Under the pieces are notes generated by a model that ran no database searches, had not been told where the DNA came from, and saw nothing but the letters and a program-made list of their open reading frames with translations. Positions 34,580 through 47,671 of a stretch of DNA of 64,000 nucleotides are shown in pieces; position 1 is the stretch's first letter, and each line of letters begins with the position of its first letter. Source of the stretch: Temnothorax longispinosus (Eukaryota; Arthropoda; Insecta; Hymenoptera; Formicidae); NCBI RefSeq assembly GCF_030848805.1, contig NC_092363.1, positions 12,010,886 through 12,074,885 of the forward strand. Reading direction: 5' to 3'. Position numbers and translations under genes: made by a program.

Positions 34580-35477
34580 GGGTAGACCGGGGCACGTTGT
34601 CACACGTTTGGTTCAATATTTTTTGTATTTTTTACATTCAATATTTAAGAGTACTTTGATATGCCAAAATTTCGAGTGAACCCTCAGCTTCAATTGGACA
34701 GTATCGAATTTTGTGTGATTGTTACTCTACAGTTGTTACATAATAAATAACAACAGGTCGCTTGTGACAACGTGCCCCATGACCGGGGCACGTTGTTACA
34801 TCAAATGTAATTGCATGCAAAATGTTATCCAAACTGTATTCAACGTAAATATTAATATATTATAGTGCGCTGCAATGTAAACAAGTAAAATCCTTCACAG
34901 AAACATTTATTTTATTTCAAAAAAGCTGTACAAAAAGCACGAAGTTTTCGTCTTAATCTAAATACAAGAATTCCACTCGAATGCGCAACTTATTGATACA
35001 CATTTTTTTTTTATAATCATGTCGGTGATTAAACATAAAATATTTTTACTCGTTATCGTCATCCGAAGATTCGCAATAGATTCCCATCAAATTCGTGACA
35101 ACGTGCCCCGAGGGCATTTTTTTTACTTCAAACAGCCTCATGGCCGACACGTTTGAGATATTCATAAGGTTAGGTATTGCATGCGGTAGGTAAAAGTACA
35201 TACTTTAAGATAATATAAAGGTCTATTCTGAAAAAACATAAGCTTCATGTCTAGTACGTTGAATATTAGACAATAAAATTTTACTTACGGTCGCAAAAAA
35301 CTTTCAAGTTGATTTTACGTCAACACGGCTGGAGCAATCTCAACACTGTAAACACACCAAAAATGGGCATACACTAACACGTTTTGAGAATGACGGGTAC
35401 TGCTCTCTAGTTATCAGTTTTTTAAATAAAGCTGATGTGACAACGTGCTCCGTGTGACAACGTGCCCCGGTCTACCC
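34580..35477. mobile_element. GGGTAGACC-type DNA element (copy D) with iterated GGGGCACGTTGTCACA
   Basis: The terminal inverted repeats are GGGTAGACCGGGGCACGTTG and complement, flanked by TA (34578-34579, 35478-35479); length 898 bp. The terminal word GGGGCACGTTGTCACA recurs at 34589-34604, 34785-34800 (one change), and inverted at 34763-34778, 35095-35109 (last base missing), 35436-35451 (one change) and 35453-35468. No complete transposase is present. The minus strand near 35050-35090 could encode an acidic tail ending SSDDDNE, but this is weak. Confidence 0.85.
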
Positions 35478-35479
35478 TA

Positions 35480-37565
35480 CTATACCTATAACAAATTGTG
35501 ACATTATTTTAATCATTGAAAGATAGATATTTAGACGCTACTACAGTTTTACAACAATATCGCTGCAACAGAGCGCAACATATATGCAATATTGCAATAA
35601 ATGGAATATTTGAAAAATCTATACGATAATAAGTGGATTTTATAAAATTCATTTACAAAATTTGTTATGAAGTTGGTTATATATGATCCGATTACGATGT
35701 ACGTGCGCGTACACATGCGTGAAATTATGGTCACGCGTGTCGCTTCTCTCGCGACCCTCGGAAATGCTCCAGGATTGCGCTGAAAATTCGATTCACTTTA
35801 CGGACCCTATCTCCCTTCTCTAAAAAAGAAGTAACGCGCCGCTCGTTCGGGGATCGTTTAAACGCCCTTTAGAGCCTACTTTAAACAATTCACCAGTCTC
35901 GCTATCACTCCACCGCAATAAATCAAAAAACTCGATTGATACACGATGCCATTGCAGTTTTAATCGACTTCCACTACCCTCGTTCTTTTCCCCAAATTAT
36001 ACGAGATATTATATCAATTAAATTATTGCCTGCGTATTCTTAATATCTGTTGAATATAGGCGTTTTCAAAATGTTTGATCTAATTTCACTATTTTTAATT
36101 TTTCTATTAACTATAATCATACATCATTATAAAACAATCCTTAAAGTTATGTGTGATATTGTTACTTGTTACTTCATTATAATTATGTATATAGTATCTA
36201 ATCTTTGAGTAATAATAATAAATAAATAATATTTATATACAGCAATGCTATTACGTATTTTTAACATTTTTTGTTGCCATAATCTTACATTTTTATTATT
36301 CATCAATTTTGTACTAAAACGAGAAAATATTTTTTAAATCACGTACAATTTCAAAATATTGTTTACGATAAAAAAATTTGATAGTTTTCTATGTTCTTTT
36401 TTATGGCAGAGCAATTAATATATAAAATAATGATAAACAATGATAAAGATAAACAATAATAGTGATAAAAATGAAATAAATTAGTTTTATTTTGTTTTAT
36501 GCCTTACTGTCGTAATCAACTAACTAATTATAATCCAATTAACAACGTCCCTAACATAAACTTTGACATCGACTATTGGCATAATAAAATCCAATAACCG
36601 ATAGTGTAGTGTTCCATAGTATACATATGCAGTAACAGGGCCACACGACAGACTTCGATTCTACAATGCAGACGAATGGAAGGGGATCAACGGCGATTGG
36701 CTCCATTTCTTTCACCCCTCATCATACATTATGAGGCTTCGGTTTTCTATTAAATCTACACTTACTTGACTTTGTTCGTTGCTCTATAAATAAGCAGATA
36801 AATTCTAAAACGCATTCAAATCGCGCGCGCCATTATTAATTATATCGCAATGTAAAGATCTAAACTTTAATGTTATAATTGTTTTTATTATAATCATAAT
36901 CGCGCATCAGTTTTCATTACAATTATTTTACAAAAAATAAAATTATAAATGTAAATATAATCTGCAAATTTCTTGATTAAATTTACAATCGCGGTTTCTT
37001 CTCAATAAAAAAGCAAATTGAATAAAATTCATCTTTTTCATTTTTCTAATTTTTATATTAAATATCTTAGTAATTAAATTACACTACAATTTTGTTTAAG
37101 AAAATATATTACTTACAAAGAATAAGCGTTTGTCTATTTGCGTTTATAGATTATTTACAATCTTAAGAAATCAATTTTGCAAAGAAATCTCTTTATACTC
37201 ATATCTTGTTTAAAACTATAATATTTTTATTTTTGAACAAATATATAAGTTGTCTCTAAGATTTAAGTGTCGTTTGAAGTAATTGTAGAAGAGATATAAA
37301 AAAATCTAATAGGAAAAGACTTTGTTCGTTATTTTTACGTAAAGTTTAATGCTACAAAAGAAAAGTAATTTATCGCCATTTATATCGAGGTTACTTTGAA
37401 TTCTTTAAATAAAACGCGGTATTCTTGTTTCAGTATCATGAAGATAAAAAGGACGTATATTTAACGGATTTATTTAGAGTAATTTTCAAAATAATCAGGT
37501 CACAGAGGAGAAATAATAAAACAGACAATAACCAAATTTTCTTTATTTATTTTATTTGTAAAATA
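35480..37565. other. AT-rich intergenic stretch
   Basis: GC-balanced patches lie at about 35690-36000 and 36580-36830. The first contains no domain. A small inverted word pair actattgg...ccaataaccgatagt lies near 36570-36605. Nothing else was recognised. Confidence 0.4.
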
Positions 37566-37740
37566 TAGGGGAGACCGGGGCTAAGCCAACAGCGGGGCGA
37601 ACTTGACACTAGGCTTTTTGCCAATTTAAATCTATCGTAGAAACTTGCCTTTGCTACTGTAAATGCATCTTTATGTGCCAGTATTATCAACGGAATTTGG
37701 TAACATTCTGAGTTATAGTGTAATTTTTAACGCGACATAA

Positions 37741-37983
37741 GTGTTTTTGATAGTGAAAAGTAATTTTTCTGATCTCTCGAAAATGTCTACTCTTTCATCG
37801 AGCTTTACTCTTGCGAATCTACCGCTAAGTGATTTTGATGGGAAATTCGATGCTTTATACAAATCCAATAATAATTTTTGCATATTTTCAAAATTTATAT
37901 ATTTTTGGAGTAACAAAAGTAAAAAACGACGTTCGGGGCTAAGTCGACACGACGCCACCGGGGCAAAGACGACACTAACTTAA
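37741..37983 (+). pseudogene. Open frame in element C1, no known domain
   Basis: 80 codons beginning MFLIVKSNFSDLSKM, also open in copy C2 (57255-57497). The protein differences seen between the copies (such as PLSD/PVSD and YKSN/YESD) come from substitutions that all change the amino acid, so I see no sign of protein-level constraint. In C2 the PLSD site reads ccggtaagt, a good 5' splice donor that C1 has lost. The frame may therefore be a leftover first exon plus intron rather than a gene. Confidence 0.35.
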
Positions 37984-38199
37984 AGTGACATTATCGCAAA
38001 AAAGGTCACTGTTTCGTCCGATTCCGATGACGATTTAAGGAACATCTGTTGCGTGTGTTCGGAAAACATTTCATTAGCTTCTAATAACAAACAATGCATC
38101 TTATGCAACCGTATGGCTCATGACGAATGTGTGCGCACATCTGATCGCGAGTTTACGTGTATAAATTGTTTTTCAGACAGTTCAGAAAAAGATAATTAA
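37984..38199 (+). CDS. PHD-like (C4HC3) zinc-finger segment, remnant of a transposase C-terminus
   Basis: The frame is open from the TAA at 37981-37983 to the stop at 38197-38199. A Ser/Asp-rich lead SSDSDDDLRN precedes the zinc ligands: CCVC (Cx2C), then CILCNRMAHDEC (Cx2Cx4Hx2C), then CINC (Cx2C), and a short acidic tail EKDN. This is the C4HC3 order of a PHD finger. A cysteine-rich finger at the C-terminus is known in some pogo/Tigger-like transposases, and the TA target fits that group, but the catalytic part is absent here. No start codon is certain; the segment is probably a final exon. Copy C2 has the same segment. Confidence 0.6.
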   Translation, partial: SDIIAKKVTVSSDSDDDLRNICCVCSENISLASNNKQCILCNRMAHDECVRTSDREFTCINCFSDSSEKDN

Positions 38200-38602
38200 A
38201 AGTTTAATTTTTTTTTCTCATTATTTTAAATAATTGTTTACTTTATTCCGACTTTTTGTTTCTAATACACAATGTCTTTTTATTTGATAAACAATGTATT
38301 TTTGTTTTTATACAATAAAAAAATAAGTTCCAGATCAAATTGTGTCGATCAAACAAAGTGTTGAGTTTGCCCCGGCGGGGTGTCGAGTTCGCCCCGTCAT
38401 TTTTCAATTCGAAAATTTGTCTTCGCGTCACTTTTCTTTTCCTGGCGGCAAAACAAAGCGACGTACAGCAAAACTTCCTGAATCAATTCTGTACCTGAAG
38501 AAACACTCTTTAAATATATATCATTGAATTTGCCTAAAAATTATAATTAAATATTAAAAATTGCCTTTGAAAAAATAGTGTCGGCTTAGCCCCGGTCTCC
38601 CC

Positions 38603-41117
38603 TACTCAAAAAAGATTGTCATCTCTGAATCTAATGAACACTTGCAATTACTACATTATATGTATATGTATATGTAAATATTAATAAAAAAAAATATTAA
38701 GCGAAAAAGCGTGAAAAACAAGTTATATCTATGTATTTTTATCATAACTCCCCCTTCTTTTCGCTCTCTTCTCTCTTGCCTCTTTTTTTATATATAGGTA
38801 TGTACGCACGCGCGCAGATAGACAATAAATTAAAGGAAAAATGTTGAGGCCGCAAAATACATAAAAAAAATCTACTATTGGTTAAAAAGATGTTCCAATC
38901 CGTTGTGTATATGTAAATGTAAGCGTCGTAAAGAATAAAGCGCGTAAGTAAATAAAATATGTCTGTCAAATAATACGAAGTCAGGAACTTTTAAAAGCGC
39001 ATGAAACAATAAAACAAATGTATGAAAATATTAAAGATACATATAAAAGATACTTTTAAATTTTTTATTTAATGATAAGAATAAGAAAATGTTTTTATAA
39101 ATTTTATAAGAATAAAATGTAATAAATAAGAACTTAGTAATTAAAAGCAAGAAAATTACCCGCATTAACACTGAAAATTGTTTCTGTCTCTAAAGATAAA
39201 AACAGCAAAATTAATTTTTCCAGAATTAGTTAAAATAAAATTAGTTAAAATTTAAGCAAGAACATATGGGCTAGTACCAGTTGATAAGCACAAATGTGGC
39301 CGTGACTGTGTTTATACTTGCAGTAAATATAGTCAAACACATTAATTTCAATCCTTCCTCACAGATATTCCTTAACCGAAATATAAATATTGAGTATTGA
39401 TTAAGATCTTTTACTCAAGTTATCGATCATTACGTGCTCTTCAGATTTAAATTTTTTAAACATCTCTTGTATATTTTTATTTACACAATAATTATATTAT
39501 ATTAATAAAGTTAAATAATTTAGATTTAATTTCTGCATGTATGTGCAAATACACATCCTGAATGTAAACAAGAAATTTGTACAGAAAATATGAAAAGTCT
39601 ATGGTAGATCCAATAGTCCAATTGCGAACAACACAGCGAAACTCACAACGCGTCTTTATATGCTAATAAGAGATTTCCGTAGCGATCGAAACAGCGACGG
39701 TTCGCAGATCGCTAGTCTTCTCGCAGTGTCTTTCGGTTCTTTTGTCTCTCTCCCCCCCCCCTCTCTCTCGCTCTTTCTCTCTTCATCCATCCATCGGCCC
39801 ATCAGCCCCCGGGGGTTGGCCGCTATGGCGATCGCGCAATAATACTAAAAAGATAAGACCTCCGGGAAAGAGAAGGGGCGCGATGGTGCTGTCCACCCTT
39901 CGGGAGCGAGCTATTGCTCCAAGGCTAGGTGGCCCATAAGCTACCGACCTTACGTAGATGGACCGTAGGGAAAGACTCTCGCACATGTATCCAAACACAC
40001 TCCTCACAATGGAGCGACAGCGTGTACGACGGTCCCCCCCGCGCATCGTTGTGTGCTGCGCTAATAATGGGCGGACGAGCCGATCAGCCAGTTGACCGTG
40101 ACTAGATAAAAAATACTGCCTGACAGCCCGACCACCCTCGGACTCGGACTGCTGGCGCTTACCCTACATATAGCGCCGGGAGAGCGAAGTAACAAACTAT
40201 CGGACTGACTCTCCGGGGCAGTTGTCATGCTAATCACGTGCAACTTTGTGGGATGCGCGTTAACGGTGAGGGCAGTTTGCGTCGGAACCCTAAGAACTTC
40301 GAGAAGAGGTTGGGTTATGCGGATCGTAAATTCGGTTCTTGTACGCAGAAAAAACGGTGGATCCTCTGATCGATACTATGCATCGTATACTATCATAGCA
40401 TGGAATTCGCTCAATCTGGCGAAATAAAGGTATTTTATCTGGATACGTTTAAACACATAGACATAATATTTTATATTTTTGTCTATACTTTTATTATTAT
40501 TGTGTAGCTATTACGTAGAAATAAAAATTTTTTTGCATTTTCTTCGTACACATTATTCGTACTTTCTGCTATTCTTCGTATCAAGAAATTTAAAAGTTGT
40601 TTTCCCTCTTATCAAAATATTCGGCGGCTTAAAAGCTAACATTAAAGATATAAAAAAATATTATAAACATTCTTAAATTTGTAAATTCTTAAAATTTAAT
40701 AAAAATTGATAAAAATGGTTTTCTTGCAACATAAATATTGTGTACAAAAAGAAAATATTTATTTTAAGAAGTATATTACATTAAAGAGTTGTGAGATGAC
40801 TAAAAATATATAAATGTAAACTTACAAATTAAAACTTAACATGATAAATAAATGATCAATATGACATAAATCAATATGACGCAAACTTACATATATGTAT
40901 ATATGTATATAATTTAATTATACAAGGACCTATATATGTATACGTGTGTGTATGTGTGTGTATATATAAACACATAAACAATCTATATACAATATGTAGA
41001 TATACATATATATCTAGATCATCGTTGTATTTGTGTACCTCGAAAAAAAAAGTTTATTTATTTATTTAAAATTTCGAGGTCTAGCAGCGCCAAGTTTTTT
41101 TACAAGAAAAATTTATG
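38603..41117. other. Intergenic stretch with a GC-balanced island at 39600-40430
   Basis: The island contains a short pyrimidine tract (about 39745-39785) and several open frames of 60-87 codons on both strands with no domain. Alternating TA/TG words lie near 40890-41010. No genes or paired element ends were recognised. Confidence 0.4.
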
Positions 41118-41360
41118 TATTTTAATAAAATATTTTTATTTTGTACTGTTACCTCTGTAATTCTTTGTGATTAAATCTTTTATTCTATTGAAAAATACAT
41201 ATATAAAGTTTATATTTAAATACAAATTGTATTCTCTCGTTGGATTAAATATTTTAATAAAATATTTGTATTTTGTACTGTTACCTCTGTAATTCTTTGT
41301 GACCACTAAAAAATACACATGTAAACTTTGTATTTAAATATCTTTTATTCCCTTGTTAAA
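41118..41360 (+). repeat. Tandem duplication, period about 132 bp
   Basis: Two copies of ttttaataaaatattt..tattttgtactgttacctctgtaattctttgtga..., starting near 41119 and 41251, with a similar tail (aaatacayrtrtaaa.ttt.tatttaaata). Confidence 0.8.
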
Positions 41361-41700
41361 TTTAAATAAAATTTTTTAATCTTATAAAATTGTTATCATA
41401 CATTCTTTTCTAATTGACACGATGTAAAGATTTTTCAAAGTAGTGCAACAATTATTTTTTGAGGCAATATATATGTTCTCTCTGTAATTGGCGCTGTAAT
41501 TTAAAGAGATATCATTTCTTTTTTGTAATTGTAATAGATCACTTGAAGCGCGACTCTTCTTTTTGATAAGGTAACATAATTTTGTGATGTGTATCACTTT
41601 AGTTATAATTTTTCGGAAATAAAGATACTACTGCTTAGATTTTTTCGAGATTTTTCGATATATAAAGATTACGTCTACCACTTGTTACTTAGGTTTTTTC

Positions 41701-42070
41701 GAGGTATAATACTACCACTTTCTTTTTTTTTTTCGAGGTAACAACATATACACTACTATACGTGTACTTGGCGCCTTTTTTACCTTTTTTTAAAAAAGGT
41801 AATTTTGTACGGATATCACGCCTTTTTGTAGTATTACGCATTTTATAAACAGTATGTACAGGGTAAAGCTATTTGGAGGTATAATACTACCACTTTGTTT
41901 TTTTCGAGGTAACAATATAACAGGATAACAACATAATACATATACACTACTATGCGTGTACTTGGCGCCTTTTTTTACCTTTTTTTTAAAAAGGTAATTT
42001 TGTACGGATATCACGCCTTTTTGTAGTGTTACGCATCTTAATCTTATAAACAATATATCTTATAATCTTA
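41701..42070 (+). repeat. Tandem duplication, period about 175 bp, with a hairpin in each copy
   Basis: Copies start gaggtataatactaccactt at 41701 and 41876. Each includes acttggcgcc, a perfect hairpin ttacctttttt-aaaaaaggtaa and ttgtacggatatcacgcctt. The second copy has an insertion after tcgaggtaacaa. Neighbouring ttttttcgaggt words from 41640 suggest an older repeat layer. Confidence 0.85.
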
Positions 42071-42086
42071 TAAACAGTATATAATA

Positions 42087-42201
42087 CAAGGTATGAAGCT
42101 AAAAGTGTTACGGACTATTATTTCTAAAGAAAACAACAATTTAATATTTTGCTTAGTTTTTTAAAAATAATAATCTGTAACCCTTTTAGTTGTACACCTT
42201 G
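42087..42201. mobile_element. Small TA-flanked MITE (115 bp)
   Basis: The ends CAAGGTATGAAGCTAAAAG and CTTTTAGTTGTACACCTTG pair over about 37 bases with few mismatches. TA lies at 42085-42086 and 42202-42203. Confidence 0.8.
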
Positions 42202-45200
42202 TATATATTTTTCAATTTCAACATAAAACATAATCGCAATATAGCATGATTAATGTTAATAAGTCGTTAACTGTAAAATTCTTTATTTATTTTTATTCGC
42301 GTGTCTTACTGAATGTTGTTTGCAACTGTATATGTACCGATATCTTCAGGTATCGATATTTTTGATAATTACAGATGAACACCTGTAACACGTGTCTGAA
42401 ATTTACCTGATTTGTTTATTCTTTTATTTCCTTCAACTAATCGCAAATTAATATATAAAATAACATTTTTTAAAGTTAAGATGATAGTTTTTTAATATAA
42501 AGCAGTCAAAAATTAAAATTTTAATATTTAAATAAAAATTGGCGCTTACAAATTTTTATAATTTTAATTTTATTTATTTTAATTATGTAATGTTTATAAT
42601 TACATAAAAATTTATATTTGAATTTACAATCCCAATTTATTATACAAATTTTTATTCAAATTTAAATCTTTTTAAATAAAATTAATCATTAATTAAAGAT
42701 CAGTTTTATTAACATAAAACTAACGCGCCAATTCGCTAAGATAAAGTTTATTAATTATTTTTTAGTTTATCATATGTCACTGTTGTAGTGTTGTGTATCG
42801 CGTGTGATCGAACTTATGTTGTATACCACACTATACTATCAATCTGATTGTATCATCAATCGAAGCAATCGGAAAATAGAATAGAACGAATAGAATGGAA
42901 CGACTTCTGTGTGCAAATAACTTGCTCGGGGCGCACTTACGTTGGGTTTGACTTATGAATTCTCCCGGACGATGGACGATGGGCAGCCGCCTATCGATAT
43001 AATAAAATAAACTGTCAGCGCCAGCTCGCATAAAAATGCTAAAGAGTCTCACCGTCATGCATTACCGTGCAGATGTTCCATAGAAGAAAATCAGAGACCA
43101 TCGGACATTTTCTCCTTTATACGTTGAGAAAGCTCCAACGCTCCTGCATTCATTAAATTTCTTAATTTACGATACCAATCAATCTAAGAGAACAATTTAT
43201 GTAAGCTAGTTTAATTATAATTTTAAAAATTATTTAATTTTTAAATAACAAATAGATTAATATTTAGATAAAACTTTTGAAAAATTAGACATAATATAAA
43301 AATAAAAATATTTTAACCTGGAGAAAGAACAAAATTACTAATATTTGTGTTATTTGACTTACAAAATATAAATTTTTCTTGTAATGTAAATTGTATTTTA
43401 TTTCTATCATTATCAGTTTACAAAAAGTTACTATAACATTCCAATAAATCTCAATATTTAAAAATATCTCAATATTGCATTAAAGTAACGAATTATCTTT
43501 ACGTCTGAGGATATATGCCTGAAAATGTGTTACTGCACTCGCGTGTGTTGCATTAGATGATATGCGCTGGTCATTCCGTGAACATCGTGTCGATGATAAA
43601 CGCAACATCGATAGTATCACCCACGCTCTTCGTGCCTCTGTAAATCATTGCCGAAACATTTAACCTTGGCATCGTACACGAGATTAAGTTGATCGCAAGC
43701 CGCAGAATCAATTTATGCAAATGTACAGATCTCGTAGCGAAAGAACGATAAACAATACAGTTATTCAAAATATTTTATTAAGTTATATTGTCATACACAA
43801 AGTATATATTATACATATATAAATACACAATAATAATTATGCAAGGAAACTAATTCATCTTTTTATATATAGCATAAAAAAATATATTATATGATTTTTT
43901 ATTTCTAATTTTATATTCCAATATGGCTTGTACACTGAGCGGTAAGTCTTAACTAAAAAATTTTTTATATCACAATCACAATCTTTTTGATAACAGCTGA
44001 TATCACGATTCTTATATACTTTTGCTCTAATACGAAAGCACCCTATACGATTTTTATGCGATATCGGATCGAGCGAGCGACTACAGGATCATAGCAGAGC
44101 TGTAGAAACGATAAGTGGAAGAAGAGAAAAAAAGAAAAAAGAGATTCGGCGAGGCATGCATAGCGGTAACGACCGGTCGGCGCGAGAGAGCCGAAGGTTG
44201 TATCGCAAGTAGGCGGAGCTATGGTGCCAGGCACTTCAATCGCCGTTGGGAGAGGTGCGCGAGGTGCGCACAACTCCGGATGCCCCCGCAAGCTGGATAG
44301 GTATATTCTCCCCATTGCAACTATCTCGCGACGGCTCGAGATCCTTGGATCTTGCGTCACCATATCACCGATGCATGATTATCGCCACCTCATTTCATAC
44401 GTTCACTATAAGCTCTGTCTTCGATACATTATAAAATTCGCACAATATTTGCAGGAACTATTCTATGAAATTAATCATTATTAATCTTAATTTCTGCATT
44501 AGAATTAGACTCGTTTAGGTAATCATCCATTACCTATGATAAAAAATTACTAATCGGTATTTTTAATAATTAATTTATTATTGCACATTATTATTTGCTT
44601 TCAACATTTCAACATTCTGTTTAAAATCAAGGATGATCACTAATCAGGAATATGATGAAAACCACATATTTGTATGTTAGTCATTCTTAGCTTTACCAAA
44701 AAATTTGTTCTTTTTTTGATTAATAAATATAAGAATAATGTACGAAAAACAAAGTTTTCGACGAATATAATCCATACTTATAAACAACATATACAAAGCT
44801 TTTTTATAACTTATTGTAAAAATATAACATCATTGTTTGACAAACACAAAGGCAGTTTAACAAATCATATTTAGATAATTTTCAGTCACAAAAACTTATT
44901 AAAAACTTTAATAATTCTTTACATAAATGTGAATTTATTCTATATTTGAAAGCTAAATGTAATGCTATATACATATATATCATAACAAAATAGTGGGGTT
45001 TTAATTGTTCGTTAAAATCAGAAACTTTTTATAATAAGTTTCTTATAAAGTTCAAAAATTATAAAATATTCGAAATCATATACGTAAATTTATATATTTT
45101 AAAATGAGACAAAATAATTTTAGTTGCCAATAAATACTGCCAATAATAATTAATAAAAGATATTTCAGATACTAACTTTCTTATTTCCAAATAATATATA

Positions 45201-47671
45201 TTTATAAAAATATTAAAACAACTGAATTGAATTTTGTTAAAATAATAAGTTGCCAATTCGTACCTAGAGAAATTGCTTTAAAAGCACTAATAAGTTTTAT
45301 AATAATAAATATGTAACATCTACATATCATCTTTGAACTTCTCATGTACAATTTATGTGCAATTACTAAGGTAATATTGTCACACAGATACAGACAATTA
45401 ATTATTTATAAATATATGTATGACATAATACATTATTATTTAAACATAATACATTATTATTTAAACATACAAGAAAAATAATAAAAGTTTATTATTCAAA
45501 TTCATCAATTAATATTAAAGATTCGGGTAACAGAATTATATAAAAATTTTTTGATCGCGATTCTTTTAAAGACTCAAATAGTTAAGGTAAAATCACGCAG
45601 TATTTAAAGAATCACGTAGTATTATAGAACGCGGCATGGTTGAACAAACACATTAAATGCAGAATTCCCGCGTGGAATGAGAATAACTACTAATGAGATC
45701 TTCGCGGTAGATCGCACGCGTCGTCATAAGGAAGGGAACGGAGATGCGCAAAGAGGGAGGGAGTCTTAAAACCGTTAACGATATCACTCGTCAATCACGC
45801 TGACGGTTGGTGGCCGATGTGCAAAGAGGCGAAGAAAAAAAAGGAAGGAATTATACCGGCGTAATGCCGGAAAATGCGATCAACCCTGCCGTCAGACAAA
45901 TACACGAGCGAGCCTTCCTGGTCGCGACTCGCATGAACGATCGTGAATCAAATCACCGTCTGCTTCTCCGTCACGACGATAAAAGTAATTCCATCCAAAC
46001 GAAAAAGAACTTTCGCGTTGTGTCCCCACAAACGTATAACTCAATGTCGAATCAGATTCAAAATCTCGATATTCGTGTCAAACTTACGAGACATACATTG
46101 CATTTTTATTTAATTTTACGATTACAGTAATTAATTAGATAGCGATAAAAATATTATAGTTAACAGTTAATTCAGCAAATTATTTTAAACGCTTAAATTT
46201 TAAATAAAATATTTTAAAACTAAAAGTTTTAGAAAATAAGTCGTTCTTTTTCTAATTATGTGAATTAATTCACTGTTAAAATATCAATTAAATAAATGCG
46301 CAAATTATTTTTGCATCAAACACGTTGAACTCATGACTAATAAAAATTTTAATGTAAAGTTTTAATGTAAAACCCAAACATGCTTAAATAATTTATAATT
46401 AAGATTTTTTAGGGTAGAACTCTATTTATAATTTTATATGCCATGTATTTTAATACGTGTGTGTGTGTGTGTGCATGTGTGTTTGCGCGCGCACATACAT
46501 GCATACATACGAGTTTATATGTATATGTCTGCAATATGATAAATGTTTATAAAGAATGAAAATAGATCTTTTATTTGTCCATTTCTTTATTCTGTATTTA
46601 GTAATAACAAATATTCTTCTACATAACTTTGCAAAGTTTTTGTTGCAAAACAAAAGGTTACAAATTTGTACCTTGAATACATCAAGGTTAATAAATTACG
46701 TTGCGTCAATTTGTACGAATTACACAGATAGATTTCACCAACGTAATATATTTCCTTTCTTTCAATACCTTCTCAGATATTCTCAGATAAGAGTATTTAC
46801 AAATAAGATAAGTAATAATGTGTCTAAATGTAATAATATATGCTTGTTTTCAGCATAAATATACTCTATTCGTTGCGACATTCAACCCAACATTAATGCA
46901 ACCCTGACATTTATGCAAGAAACTACAATAATTATACATGTAACATGTGAAATGTAAATATATAACAATTATTAATTTATTTTTTACTCAACAATAAAAA
47001 TTTTAAATAAGATATATATACAAAAGTTTAATAAAGGTATTAAAACATAACATAAAGGTATTAAGACATAAGAAATTCAAAAATAAACTTATCAAAAAAA
47101 TGTTAAAAACAATAAAAAGTTAAACATAATAAAATTGAACAATAATAAAACTCGATATTGTTTCTTCACGTCATATTCTCTTCAGTTAACTTTGCTATTA
47201 TCACTAATAGTTTAGTTTAAAATAATAAATTAAATACAACTCTGTATTAACTAACACATCTTTTCAGAAACACAATTAACAATTAGAGAAAATAGCTCAG
47301 AAAAATCCCTGTTTTCTTCACAAAACCGTATGCAAATTCGCCGAGAGTATAATACAGTACGTAGAGTAATGATTGCAATACCGTTATCTGGAATATTGAT
47401 ATATCGCGCTGTTCCAGATTCGAAATACCAGTGTTTTAATTATATCGGTATTTTGGCATTTATTAAAAATCTATATACAAATTTTAAATGTTTAAAATAA
47501 AACAAATAGAATAAGCAATTATTTCTGATAAAGTTATTTAATGATATACCATATTAAAAGAGTCCTTGTAAAAAAACTAAACTATAAGAATTTTAAAGAA
47601 AATTTCATTGTCATTTTCAACAGTTTTGGTGAAAATAACTTGTTTATATACAGAAAATACTGTTACATATA
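42202..47671. other. AT-rich intergenic stretch with GC-balanced islands
   Basis: Islands at about 42780-43150, 43500-43740, 44040-44440 and 45650-46130 could be regulatory, but no motif stands out. The longest open frame (45807-46130, 107 codons) has no recognisable domain. A GT tract with a CG-alternating end lies at about 46457-46493. No paired element ends were found. Confidence 0.4.

Larger units (their letters stand above)
37568..38602 (+). mobile_element. GGGGAGACC-type DNA element (copy C1), complete ends
   Basis: The terminal repeat GGGGAGACCGGGGCTAAGCC and its complement are flanked by TA (37566-37567, 38603-38604); length 1035 bp. It is very close to copy C2 at 57082-58118. The word GGGGCNAANNCGACAC occurs seven times. 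Four copies read plus (37577, 37594, 37935, 37960) in the left and middle part, and three read minus (38358, 38380, 38578) in the right part. It keeps a zinc-finger coding segment but no DDE domain, so it is an internally deleted, non-autonomous member. Confidence 0.88.

Noticed and set aside
37713..37958. 81-codon minus-strand frame also present at 57227-57472
   Set aside because: It is the antisense of a transposon segment shared by C1 and C2; its conservation reflects recent common origin of the two copies.
45807..46130. 107-codon plus-strand frame in a GC-balanced island
   Set aside because: No recognisable domain, no splice or poly(A) context that I could link to it; kept only as part of the intergenic description.
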